Positions 9,174 through 18,102 of a stretch of 64,000 nucleotides of DNA are shown here, piece after piece. The position numbers and the translations under genes were made by a program. Source of the DNA: AWTP1-13 sp963840445. Lineage in GTDB: Bacteria; Pseudomonadota; Alphaproteobacteria; Rhizobiales; Hyphomicrobiaceae. The notes under the pieces were generated by a model, which did no database searches, was not told the origin of the DNA, and saw only the letters and a program-made list of their open reading frames with translations. Where the stretch lies: positions 289,310 through 353,309 of the forward strand of contig CAWIZC010000012.1 of NCBI GenBank assembly GCA_963840445.1, given 5' to 3'. Each line of letters begins with the position of its first letter. The stretch's first letter is position 1.

Positions 9174-9320
9174 GTCCTCGCGTGGCTTCCAGGGTGAAGC
9201 TTCGCGCAACGGCGTTTGGCCCGTGTGGGAGAGGTCGTGAAAGGGGTCGGCCGCCCGTCATCCGCGGTGTGAAATCTGCGTTAAATCGATCGCGGAGAAT
9301 GCTATTTTGCCGTCGGAGCC

Positions 9321-11339
9321 ATGACACCAACGGAGAATGTAGTGCGCATCCGCATCTTGGGCGGCATGGAGTTCAAGTCCGCGACGGGCGTGCCGCTTCG
9401 CTTGCCGACCCGCAAGACGTCGCTTCTGCTTGCCGCGCTGGTGCTCGCCGAGGGGAAGAGCCTTAGCAGACAGGTACTCACTGAAGCTTTCTGGCCCGAC
9501 CGTGGCGAAGCACAGGCCCGTAGCAGCTTGCGTCAGGCATTGGCGGCCATTCGCCGTGTACTCGGCGACGCAGAATCGACCATCCACATCGGGGGCGATC
9601 TTGAGTCCGTGGAACTTGTGGCCCACTCCACGGACATCGACGTCTGGCTGTTCAAGCAGCTGATTGAGAGTGAGGTCCCTGGCGACCTTGTTAAGGCCGC
9701 TGATCTCTATACCGGCGATGTTCTCGCGGGGATTGCTACACCCGAGCCGCTCGATCAATGGTTCGCGCCGCATCAGCGCGCCTATCGCCGGGAGGCCTTG
9801 TTCCTCGTGGAACGGCTGAGCCAATTCAGGGCACATGACCTCGAGCGAGTCGATACTGCCTGCCAGGCTCTTGCCGAGCGGTTACTCGCGACGGATCCGA
9901 CCACCGAAGAAGCGCATCGCGCGCTCATGAGGCTGTACCATCAGCAGGGACGATTGAATGCGGCGGTTCGTCAGTTCGAATCCTGCAAGGAAGCCTTGCG
10001 TCGCGAGCTTGATGTTGAACCTGAAGCGCAGACTCAACAACTGATCACCAGCCTCCGCGAAGGCCAAGTCGCACGCGCTGGCTCCGACCCCGACCCGGCA
10101 CATCGGCAAGGCCCGACTCATTCGACGCCCTCGCGAGGTAGAGAGCAACCTTCCATCATTGTCATGCCGTTCGACAACCTGAGCGGCGATGCCGACGAGT
10201 ATTTTGTCGATGGCGTCGTAGAAGAGATTACGGCGGCCTTGTCGCGCGTCCGCGAGTTCTTCGTGATCGCACGCCAGTCTGCGTTCACCTACAAGGGTCG
10301 GTTCGTCGACGTGCGGGAGATCGGCCGCGAGCTCGGCGTCAGCTACATCGTCGAGGGAACTGTCCGACGTGGGGGCGATCGGCTGCGCATTTCTGTGCAG
10401 TTGGTCGAAGCGGAGACGCGCACTCAGTTGTGGTCGGACCGCTATGAGGGTGCGACGACTGACATCTTCGCGTTTCAAGACCAGATCGCGGCCCAAGTTG
10501 CCGGCGCCATCCATCCGGCCGTGCGGAAGGCCGAGATCGACTTTGCCGTCCGCAAGCCGCCGGGCAGTCTCAGGGCTTATGATCTGGTGCTGCAGGCCTA
10601 TCCAAAGATCTGGGGGCAGAGCGCCAGCGACAACCACCAGGCCATTGCCATTTTGGAAAGCGCCATCGCCGCGGACGCCCGCTACGGTCGCGCGCATGCC
10701 TTGCTGGCTTGGGGTCACTCGCAGGACGTGGTCTATCTGTGGTCAGTCGATCCCGAGACAAGCAGGCAGCGCACACAAACCGCGGTCGATGCGGCCTCAG
10801 GTCTGATCAGCGACGACCCGACCGCGATGGCGGCCGTGGGAGCAGCAATCGGCCAGTGCCTCGATGATCTGCCCCGGGCCGCTTCGTACATTGAGAGTGC
10901 GCTCGCCCTTGATCCGAATAACGCCTGGGCGTGGGCACGCTACGGATGGCTCGCCATCTTCCAGGATGACCCCGACCGGGCCAGGGAGAGGTTTGAAAGA
11001 TCCCTGGTGCTCAGTCCGCTCGATCCGCTCGAATTCAATCTGCGCATGGGCATTGCCTTCACGCGGGCCCAGACGGGGGAATATGCACAGGCAGCGAAAT
11101 TGATCCAGGACGTGCTTAACAGGCATCCCCAAGTCACCTGGGCATATCGACAGCTCGCATATGTCTCGGCGTTGGACGGAGATCTGCCGACGGCACGCGC
11201 GGCGATTGAGAAGCTTCGAGCTGCCCACCCCAATGCCTCTATTGAGTTCATGAAGCGGTGCCACCCATCGCGTAATACACCGCGGATCTTCAATCTGATG
11301 CTGAAGGGATGGAGATTGGCGGGCTTGCCCGAGAACTAG
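9321..11339 (+). CDS. SARP/BTAD-type regulator with TolB-like domain and TPR repeats
   Basis: A 672-residue, probably cytoplasmic protein. Residues 1-95 form a winged-helix DNA-binding head (VRIRILGGMEF, then LLLAALVLAEGKSLSRQVL). Residues 100-245 are a bacterial transcriptional activation (BTAD) domain ending near LDVEPEAQTQQ. Residues 277-400 match the TolB-like module found beside adenylate cyclase or regulator heads (PSIIVMPFDNLSG, then FVIARQSAFTYKG and YIVEGTVRRGGDRLRISVQL). The rest is TPR helices (ALALDPNNAWAWARYGWLAI and others). It probably activates transcription after sensing a partner through the TPRs. It diverges from the DUF1127 fragment. Confidence 0.88.
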   Translation: MTPTENVVRIRILGGMEFKSATGVPLRLPTRKTSLLLAALVLAEGKSLSRQVLTEAFWPDRGEAQARSSLRQALAAIRRVLGDAESTIHIGGDLESVELVAHSTDIDVWLFKQLIESEVPGDLVKAADLYTGDVLAGIATPEPLDQWFAPHQRAYRREALFLVERLSQFRAHDLERVDTACQALAERLLATDPTTEEAHRALMRLYHQQGRLNAAVRQFESCKEALRRELDVEPEAQTQQLITSLREGQVARAGSDPDPAHRQGPTHSTPSRGREQPSIIVMPFDNLSGDADEYFVDGVVEEITAALSRVREFFVIARQSAFTYKGRFVDVREIGRELGVSYIVEGTVRRGGDRLRISVQLVEAETRTQLWSDRYEGATTDIFAFQDQIAAQVAGAIHPAVRKAEIDFAVRKPPGSLRAYDLVLQAYPKIWGQSASDNHQAIAILESAIAADARYGRAHALLAWGHSQDVVYLWSVDPETSRQRTQTAVDAASGLISDDPTAMAAVGAAIGQCLDDLPRAASYIESALALDPNNAWAWARYGWLAIFQDDPDRARERFERSLVLSPLDPLEFNLRMGIAFTRAQTGEYAQAAKLIQDVLNRHPQVTWAYRQLAYVSALDGDLPTARAAIEKLRAAHPNASIEFMKRCHPSRNTPRIFNLMLKGWRLAGLPEN

Positions 11340-11405
11340 AGCGCTCGCCAGCCGGCTGACCTGGACAGCGCCGGCCGGCCGCGTGCATCAATGGGCGCGC
11401 GTCGC

Positions 11406-12323
11406 TCAGGGACGAACGCGGATGATCGTCTTTCCCTTGCGTCGCTCGGTCGGGTTTAAGGCGCCGACGGCTTCGTCGAGGGTCGAGACGTTGCCGATGT
11501 TCGTCCGCAGTCGTCCGTCCCGCACCCGCTGGACGATCTCACTCAGTTGGGCACGATCGGACTCGACGACGAAGTCGACCGCGAGGCCATCAGCGGGCCG
11601 TGCCTCGGCCGGCCCGACGATGGACACCAGCGTTCCTCCGGCTCGAATCAGGCCTGCGGAAAGCTTCCCGATGTCGCCGCCGATGACATCGAACACCAGA
11701 TCGACTCCGCCGACGTCTTCCAGGGCGTCGTTGTCGAGGTCGACGAACTCCTTCGCGTCAAAGTCGAGCACCGTCTGACGGTCGGCGGCGCGTCCGGTGC
11801 CGATGACGTAGGCGCCCGCCTCTCGTGCGAGTTGGGTCACCATCGACCCGACTGCGCCGGCCGCACCGTGCACGAGGACGCTCTGCCCCGCCTGAAGGCG
11901 GCCGTGCTCGAACAGTCCCTGCCACGCAGTCAGGCCCGAGATCGGCAGGCTCGCGCCCACCGTGAAGTCGACGTCGCCCGGCAGCGGCGCGAGGCTGCGT
12001 GCCTCGATGGCCACATACTCCGCCAGGGTGCCGTCGCGATACCAGTCTGTGAGGCCGATCACCCGCTGTCCCACCGACAGCCCCGTCGTGCCGTAGCCGA
12101 GGGCGGTGACCACTCCGGCCTGCTCGTGCCCAGGGATCGACGGTGTTCGATCACGGTCGAGGCGATCGGTCCACGTCGAGGGCCACGCCAGCTCAGTCGG
12201 GACGAATCCCGACGCATGAACCTGAACGACGACGTCGTTTATCGCTGCCTGCGGCTCGGGCCGCTCCACCAGCGTCATCCCGGCCGTACCCGCCGCCTTG
12301 TCCGTCACAACGATCGCCTTCAT
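11406..12323 (-). CDS. Zinc-independent quinone-reductase-like NADP-dependent oxidoreductase (MDR superfamily)
   Basis: A 305-residue medium-chain dehydrogenase/reductase. The GroES-like N-terminal half carries TPSIPGHEQAGVVTALG. The nucleotide-binding half carries VLVHGAAGAVGSMVTQLA, the AAGxVG signature of quinone oxidoreductases. The usual structural-zinc cysteines are absent, which fits the zinc-free subgroup. It should reduce quinones or enones with NADPH. The start MKAIVVTDKAAG at 12323 is chosen over two upstream options because it matches the family N-terminus; a GAGGAC site lies about 12 bases ahead. It is single, with no operon partner. Confidence 0.88.
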   Translation of the reverse strand: MKAIVVTDKAAGTAGMTLVERPEPQAAINDVVVQVHASGFVPTELAWPSTWTDRLDRDRTPSIPGHEQAGVVTALGYGTTGLSVGQRVIGLTDWYRDGTLAEYVAIEARSLAPLPGDVDFTVGASLPISGLTAWQGLFEHGRLQAGQSVLVHGAAGAVGSMVTQLAREAGAYVIGTGRAADRQTVLDFDAKEFVDLDNDALEDVGGVDLVFDVIGGDIGKLSAGLIRAGGTLVSIVGPAEARPADGLAVDFVVESDRAQLSEIVQRVRDGRLRTNIGNVSTLDEAVGALNPTERRKGKTIIRVRP

Positions 12324-12739
12324 GATGATTTTGTCCTCGATCATTTGTCTCTTTGGGCTCGGGAGCGTGGACGCGCCGGCTATCCGCAAAATGTCAGCCG
12401 TTCGGGGTTCCCACTAAGCCTGACGGATCGCTCCGGTCGTTGGTGTCAGCCAATAGATGCGTTGCGCCTGACCAGTTAATGAACTGACACTCGCGGTGAT
12501 TGAATTGGACCGAGGGCGAACAGGAATTTAGATTGCGAAGGCCGCTAGGCGTCATGGTCCGCTGTTGGCCGCAAGCGACGACGGAATCGCTAAAGCAACG
12601 CCGGCACAAACTCAGCAAAGCGAAGAGGGCGTCCCAAACGCCGTTTGGCTAGTTTCGGAGGCTCCCTCGGGGCGTGGACTGGCAAGGCTGTCGACGCCCA
12701 GAGCGGCGGACCATCATTTTTCGGTCAAGGAGCGGCACC
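12324..12739. other. Divergent intergenic region, oxidoreductase / SDR
   Basis: A 416-base stretch between the minus-strand oxidoreductase and the plus-strand SDR pseudogene. It should hold both promoters. I see no gene with sensible composition. A frame open across the right half is a shadow of the SDR region. Confidence 0.35.
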
Positions 12740-13517
12740 ATGAAAATCGATCTTTCGGGCAAAACCGCCCTAGTCACGGGCTCAACCGAGGGCATCGGGT
12801 TCGCCATCGCCAAGGGTCTGCACGAGGCGGGCGCAGTAGTTGTTATCAACGGGCGGACTCAGGCCAAGGTGGACGCCGCTGTGGCTCAACTCGGCGGCAA
12901 GACTCGCGGCCGGGCCGTGGACCTCGCTACTGCGGAGGGCGCGACGAGGCTCGTCCGGGCGGAGCCCGCCTTCGATATCGTGGTGAGCAATGCCGGCATC
13001 TTCCAGCCCCTCGACTTCTTCGAGGCCGGAGATGCCGTCTGGGAGCGACACTGGCAGGTAAACGTGATGGCGGGCGTTCGGGTCGCGCGGGCCTACCTGC
13101 AGGGAATGGCGGCTAAAGGCTGGGGGCGGGTGATCTTCATGGGTTCGGAGTTCGGCCTTCAACATTCCCGTGGAGATGATCCACTACGGCGTCAGCAAGA
13201 CCGCGGATGTGGCGCTGGCGCGCGGCCTTGCCAAGCGCATGGCCGGCACCGGCGTGACGGTCAATTCCGTCTTGCCGGGACCCACTCTGTCCGAAGGCGT
13301 TGCACACATGCTGAGGTCAGCGGTTTCTGCCGGCAAGACACTCGAGGAAGCCGGCGTCGACTTTGTAAAAACGCACCGTCCAACCTCGATTATCGGGCGA
13401 CCCGCCACCGTCACAGAGGTCGCCAACATGGTCGTCTATCTCGCCTCCCCGCTGGCATCAGCCACGACAGGTGCAGCCTTGCGTGTGGATGGCGGCGTGG
13501 TCGATTTCATTGTGTAG
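12740..13517 (+). pseudogene. Short-chain dehydrogenase/reductase with one frameshift
   Basis: From 12740 the frame reads as an SDR: TGSTEGIGFAIAKGL (Rossmann Gly motif), DIVVSNAG (the NNAG position) and GWGRVIFMGSE. At 13160 a C appears to be inserted. Dropping it restores GLNIPVEMIHYGVSKTADVA, where Tyr-x-x-x-Lys are the catalytic residues. The rest follows (PGPTLSEGV, then GRPATVTEVANMVVYLASP, ending ALRVDGGVVDFIV). An AAGGAG site precedes the ATG. Without correction the product would be a chimera lacking the active site. The order of motifs is otherwise complete, so this is a recent mutation or a sequencing error. Confidence 0.75.
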
Positions 13518-13985
13518 CATGGGCGGTTTGTCGCGAGCGGATATCCGATGCGGGTCGCATTTCAAACGCCGGGAAGGGGTTAGGCGAAACGCGTGCCTAT
13601 GCGTTGATGCCGCAGCCAGAAACCGGGAAAATAGGCTGCGTCCACCATCTCCCTTGTGCCCGGTTGTCACCCGGCGTCCGCAACTTCGAATGCGGCGGCT
13701 CGGAAATAGTTCCGAGGTATGGATCTGAGCAACCGGCGAGCAGGACACGATTTCGGCGCTCGGCGTTGGTTTGGTTGGCTGCGACATTGGCCGGCGGTAA
13801 ACGGTATCCGACTCGCTACTGGCGCCCCCGGCCAGGCTTGTTCTGTCCTCGTGCTCCATTGCACGGTACCACTCGGCGGTGCCTACCCGGTAACTCCTGC
13901 GAGCCCGCTCCATCACGGTAGATGCGATTGCCGTAGCGCACTCCGTGACAATCGTTCTCCGACTGCCTGCTTACGACCATTGCAA
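13518..13985. other. Stretch without a recognisable gene
   Basis: Between the SDR pseudogene and the PilZ-PAS gene, both of which end here (convergent), I see only shadow frames with Arg/Ser/Pro-rich composition. No clear hairpin terminator with a T-run was found. Confidence 0.35.
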
Positions 13986-15122
13986 TCAGCCCGCACTAAA
14001 CCGACGCACTTCGTCGGCACGACGGACAAGATCGGTAACATCGATGTAGGAAAGCATTCGCCCCCCGTTGGGCAGGATGCTGCATTGTGAGCGGATGATC
14101 CGTCCGTCTTGGTGACGCATGTCCATCGGACGTGGATCACCGGCACGTACGCGGGCGATTCGCTGCGCGATATAGATCTCAAGCTCCTCGCCTGGCATGT
14201 CGAAGGTTTTGCTTTCGCGCGCATGTCCCACGAGGTCGGCAAATGCCAGCTGGCCTCCTGTTTGGCTATCGGGCAGCTGCCATTGGCGGCGCACCGCCGC
14301 ATTCATGAATTCCACGTCGAGGTTGCGGTCAAGGAGGATGATGCCCTGCTCCATGTTGTCCAAGGCGGCACGCAAACTTTCCATCTCATCGGCGCGGTGA
14401 ACGAGGTCCGTCACATCGGTATAGCTCAGCATGCGTCCGCCGGCGGGCAGCGTGGTGCACTGAAAGCGGATGATGTCGCCGCTCGCGAGCCGCAGGTCGA
14501 TAGGGTTGGCGCCACCCTTGCGGACGTGGGCAACTCGATCTTGGATATAGTTGTCCAGCGCATCATCGGGGACGGCGTAAGCGTGCGTATCGCGCCCGTG
14601 ATACAGCAATGTCACAAAGGCTGGCCTGCTGTCCGCCGTGGCGTCTGGCAAGCGCCACATGGCTCGAAAGGCACGGTTGATGAACTGTGCTCGCAGATCT
14701 GTGTCCAGAAGAACAATGCCCAGCGGAACTTCGTCGAGAGCCGTCCGGAGAGAGAGGATATCGCTGCGCAGCGACGTCGTGGCCGTGGTGGCAGTCGCTG
14801 CCGCAGGGAGCATTTGCGGCAAGTCGACTGCTGGTGACGGCTGTGACGGCGAGCCGCGGAACGACACGCCAATCCTGTTTTGGGCCTTCCAGATCACATC
14901 ACATGGTCGAGTGGTGTTGTCACCCTCCAGAAGCAGGTCGAAGAAAGCGGGCACACCCACTGCCGTCTGGACCTGAAGATTGGCACCCTCGGTCGAGAGG
15001 TTGCGCACGGTGCAAGTGATCACCGATTGCTTGTTATTGAACAGGATCTTGCCGCCTTTTAAGCTGCGGCTGCGCTGTAATTTCCGACGTTCGTTCATGG
15101 CAGCACCGAATACGGGGACCAT
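13986..15122 (-). CDS. PilZ domain protein with two tandem PAS domains
   Basis: A 378-residue protein. Residues 10-90 resemble PilZ: the Arg-rich RRKLQRSRSLKGGKI lead, then a NLSTEGANLQV strand and DVIWKAQNRIGVSF. This is the c-di-GMP receptor layout, with the RxxxR and (D/N)-x-S-x-x-G motifs. Then come two PAS modules that are repeats of each other. The first runs from LRTALDEVPLGIVLLD to GGRMLSYTDVTDLVHRADE. The second runs from LRAALDNMEQGIILLD to GGRMLSYIDVTDLVRRADE. No kinase, GGDEF or HTH follows. The start at 15122 has a GGAAGAGA site; MNERRKLQR at 15098 is the alternative. It is probably a c-di-GMP-responsive sensor acting by protein contact. Confidence 0.82.
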   Translation of the reverse strand: MVPVFGAAMNERRKLQRSRSLKGGKILFNNKQSVITCTVRNLSTEGANLQVQTAVGVPAFFDLLLEGDNTTRPCDVIWKAQNRIGVSFRGSPSQPSPAVDLPQMLPAAATATTATTSLRSDILSLRTALDEVPLGIVLLDTDLRAQFINRAFRAMWRLPDATADSRPAFVTLLYHGRDTHAYAVPDDALDNYIQDRVAHVRKGGANPIDLRLASGDIIRFQCTTLPAGGRMLSYTDVTDLVHRADEMESLRAALDNMEQGIILLDRNLDVEFMNAAVRRQWQLPDSQTGGQLAFADLVGHARESKTFDMPGEELEIYIAQRIARVRAGDPRPMDMRHQDGRIIRSQCSILPNGGRMLSYIDVTDLVRRADEVRRFSAG

Positions 15123-15790
15123 CAGTCTCTTCCGCTTCGATTACTGCGTACTTAAATTGCGCCTGCTGATGACGCAGTCGCAGGGCCAGCGGCCGTCGCG
15201 CGCTTCCCGATGCTGTCCTACAACTCACTACGAAGAGCTTAAGCTAAGCATTTGGCATGTCTCCGGCGCCAGCCGTCCACGGGGTCTCGGCTGCAAGCGA
15301 TGGAGGGATGTAGCAGGGCTGTTTTGCGTCGCAACGTCGCGTCGATGTCCCCTAACGCCTCCCGAGGGTGCGTAGTTGGCATTCGAGGTGGACATCTCAG
15401 AAGCCCGCTCGGCCGCATTTCCGCAAAGCTGACGGGGCCAAAGCGTAGCTAGACGGTTCTCGAATTTTCCTCGCCGCCGTCTGAACCGATACGTCTTCCT
15501 CGACCAAAATTGGGCTTGTGGCGATTGAGGACGTACGTCCGCTTCCTGCGGTATTGTTGCAGAAGCCTGTTGCTGCGATCGGCGAAGCACGATCCACCGG
15601 CGCTGAGTTTGGCCGAGGATAAGCAGATGCACTTTTAGCTTCGCTACCCATCGCCGAGACCACGGTGCCGACGCCGAACAGGCCGCCGGCATCAGGTGCC
15701 ATGTGTGGACGCTCCTTGTACTTCCTCACCGAAGGCGCGCGAACGCTTGACCCGCAGAGCGGTGCCGTTAACCTGACTAGATCGTCGTTG
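15123..15790. other. Intergenic stretch with one doubtful small frame
   Basis: A minus-strand frame from 15702 to 15397 (MAPDAGGLFGVGTVVSAMGS at its start) has an AAGGAG site ten bases upstream. The rest is Ser/Ala/Arg-rich and unlike any family I know, so I do not call it a gene. The remainder shows no coding signal. Confidence 0.3.
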
Positions 15791-17284
15791 TCATTTTGAG
15801 GCTTGGGGCTTCCGTTGATCCAAAAAGAACGAGACGATCTGCCATGCCAAGAAGAGAAGGATCATCCCCACGAGCGCCGCGCTGATGGGCTGAGTTACGA
15901 ACGCCATGAAGCTTCCGCGATTGATCACCATTGCCCGTCTGAAGTTCTCCTCGAGCATTGGCCCAAGGATGAAGCCCAACACCAAGGGTGCGGGGTCCAG
16001 CTTGAATCGCAGAAACACATAGCCGAGAACACCCAACGCAGCCGTCGAATAGATGTCGTGCAGATTGTTGCCGACACTGTAAGTTCCGACGCAGCAGAAG
16101 AACAAAATCGCCGGAAACAATGAACTATATTTGATCTTGAACACGGACAGCCAGATGCGGACCAGCGGCACATTGAGCACCAGTAGGAAGCAGTTGCCGA
16201 TCCACATGCTGGCGACCAAGCCCCAAAACAGCTCGGGATGCTTGCTGATCATCGAGGGACCGGGCTGGACCCCATTGATGATGAAGGCGGCCATCATCAA
16301 TGCCATAACGGCGTTCTCAGGAATACCGAGGCTCATCAGGGGAATGAAGCTCGTCCGAGCGGCAGCTTCGTCGGCGGCGGCCTGACCGGCCACGCCCTCG
16401 ATGGCGCCTTGACCGATCTCGTCACGGTACTTGCTGAGCTTCTTGTCGACTGCATAAGCAGCAAATTGCGCGATCACCGGTCCGCCACCGGGCATGATGC
16501 CAAGAATAGAGCCCACAATACTGCCGCGTAGGGCGCTAGGGAAAATGCGTTTGAACTCTGGCCAAGTCGGTATGAGCTTGATTGCACCGTTGAATGGAGA
16601 TCGTTGCTCCTTGTTATCGAGGTTCTTGGTGATCTCTGCGATGCCGAAACAGCCGAGCGCAAGGCTGACCAGATGAATCCCGTCGTACAGAGACTCAACG
16701 TCCATGGTGAACCGCAGAATGCCCGTTTCTATATCGGTGCCGATCTGTCCGAGAAGCACACCGACAAGACACATCGCAAGCCCATCCAGAACATTTCCGG
16801 TTGTGACGAAGCTGACGCAGATGAACCCAAAAAGAACCAGCGCGCAGTACTCCACCGGGCCGAACAACAACGCCGCTTTGCTCAGGGCAGGGGCGAGCCA
16901 CGCGAGCACAACTATTGCAACCGTGCCGCCGATGAAGCTTGACACGCCGGCCGTAAACAATGCGACGCCGGTTTTTCCTTTCAGTGTCATCTGATAACCA
17001 TCGATGCAGGCGACGATGCTGGCCGCGTGAGGGATTTTCATGGTGATGGCGCTCACGTTGTCGCCGTACTGGGCGCCGTAGTAGATCCCCGCCAGCATGA
17101 TGAGCGCGCCTGTTGGCGGCAGATGGAACGTCAGAGGTAACAGCAGACTAATCGTGGCGAGAGGTCCGAGGCCGGGCAAAAGCCCGACCAACATTCCGAC
17201 AACGCAGCCGGTGGCGCAGAGCATAAGATTCTGGAGGGTCAGCGCGTGGCTGAAGCCGAATGCGAGATTGTCGATGACTTCCAT
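15791..17284 (-). CDS. tctA: Tripartite tricarboxylate transporter large subunit (TctA)
   Basis: A 497-residue polytopic membrane protein with about 11-12 helices, the normal TctA length. Hallmarks are GLLPGLGPLATISLLLPLTF, the GIYYGAQYGDNVSAI motif and SILGIMPGGGPVIAQFAAYA, the two paired Gly/Pro-rich segments of this family. LGIPENAVMALMMAAF is also present. It imports citrate or another carboxylate with a cation. The start MEVIDNLAFGFSHAL at 17284 matches the family N-terminus. It lies 11 bases downstream of tctB on the same strand, so the two are co-transcribed. No binding-protein gene (tctC) is next to them. Confidence 0.94.
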   Translation of the reverse strand: MEVIDNLAFGFSHALTLQNLMLCATGCVVGMLVGLLPGLGPLATISLLLPLTFHLPPTGALIMLAGIYYGAQYGDNVSAITMKIPHAASIVACIDGYQMTLKGKTGVALFTAGVSSFIGGTVAIVVLAWLAPALSKAALLFGPVEYCALVLFGFICVSFVTTGNVLDGLAMCLVGVLLGQIGTDIETGILRFTMDVESLYDGIHLVSLALGCFGIAEITKNLDNKEQRSPFNGAIKLIPTWPEFKRIFPSALRGSIVGSILGIMPGGGPVIAQFAAYAVDKKLSKYRDEIGQGAIEGVAGQAAADEAAARTSFIPLMSLGIPENAVMALMMAAFIINGVQPGPSMISKHPELFWGLVASMWIGNCFLLVLNVPLVRIWLSVFKIKYSSLFPAILFFCCVGTYSVGNNLHDIYSTAALGVLGYVFLRFKLDPAPLVLGFILGPMLEENFRRAMVINRGSFMAFVTQPISAALVGMILLFLAWQIVSFFLDQRKPQASK

Positions 17285-17295
17285 GTGCAGCCTAC

Positions 17296-17718
17296 TCAGT
17301 AAAGCGGGAGCTGAACGCCGAGACCCTTCTTCATCGCCACGGCCACTAGGCAAATGGCAACGGTGATGGCGGCAGTACGCGGTATCGAGAAGTCGTCACT
17401 GGCGAGCGACGCCATGGTCACCATTACGGCGATCCCGGCAAGCATGTTGACATGCTCAGAGACGAGCGCAAAACAAACAAGGCTCGCTGTTACCAGCGCG
17501 ATATTGCGGAAGTGGAAATCGAGGGGCACTGCCGCGACAAAGCGCGAGCGCACGAGAATTGCCAGACTGACGACAAGCAAGAGACCCGCGACGATGAGCG
17601 GGAACAATCCGGGGCCCGGCTTGTTGAGGTGTCCCACCGAATAGCCGGGAGCCTGTAACAAGAAAAGGAGCGCTACGGCTGCTAGAAGCAGGCCCCGAGC
17701 GCTATTCTGATTGATCAT
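17296..17718 (-). CDS. tctB: Tripartite tricarboxylate transporter small subunit (TctB)
   Basis: A 140-residue protein with four hydrophobic helices and the family's KPGPGLFPLIVAGLLLV motif between helices 1 and 2. The start at 17718 has a GGGGGGA-type site upstream. TctB assists TctA in the inner membrane. The order tctB-tctA is standard, but tctC is missing on either side, so the pair must use a binding protein encoded elsewhere. Such proteins are commonly present in many copies in related genomes. The neighbour is a divergent deacylase gene. Confidence 0.9.
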   Translation of the reverse strand: MINQNSARGLLLAAVALLFLLQAPGYSVGHLNKPGPGLFPLIVAGLLLVVSLAILVRSRFVAAVPLDFHFRNIALVTASLVCFALVSEHVNMLAGIAVMVTMASLASDDFSIPRTAAITVAICLVAVAMKKGLGVQLPLY

Positions 17719-18102
17719 GCATTCCCCCCAAAGGCACCTCTTGTTCGGCGCGGCACATGCCACCGAATTGCGATGCATTGCGCTATTGCGGAAGTCGACC
17801 AGGGGAGGATGGGCACACCAATCTGAGACGCAGCGGTTATTGTGGAGGCAGGCCAATCCTCGGAAGAAGATGGAGATGGAGCCATTCGGCGTGGCACGTC
17901 AACTGAGACATTTCCCTGTCAGGTTCCCGTCAGTTACGATTGACCGGCCGATCGTCGCCAGAGACATTAAGGGCCATGGCGACAGGATCAACGCCGTACG
18001 CTTACTCATGCGCCGCTATGTCTCTATCTTGATTGACACGGCATCTATGTCTCTGGATATCCTTCATGGTCGCGGGCCAGTAACCACTACCGGAGAGCTG
18101 CG
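17719..18102. promoter_or_regulatory. Divergent promoter region tctBA / deacylase
   Basis: A 384-base region between two divergent genes, so it should contain both promoters. Close to the deacylase start there is a direct repeat: CTATGTCTCT at about 18017 and again at about 18046. It could be an operator or part of a promoter; this is an inference from position only. A frame open across the region has no ribosome site. Confidence 0.35.

Noticed and set aside
13170..13921. Long frame continuing past the SDR start region to 13921
   Set aside because: After 13160 the residues are Arg/Gly-rich shadow. The real SDR C-terminus is in the other frame, ending at 13517.
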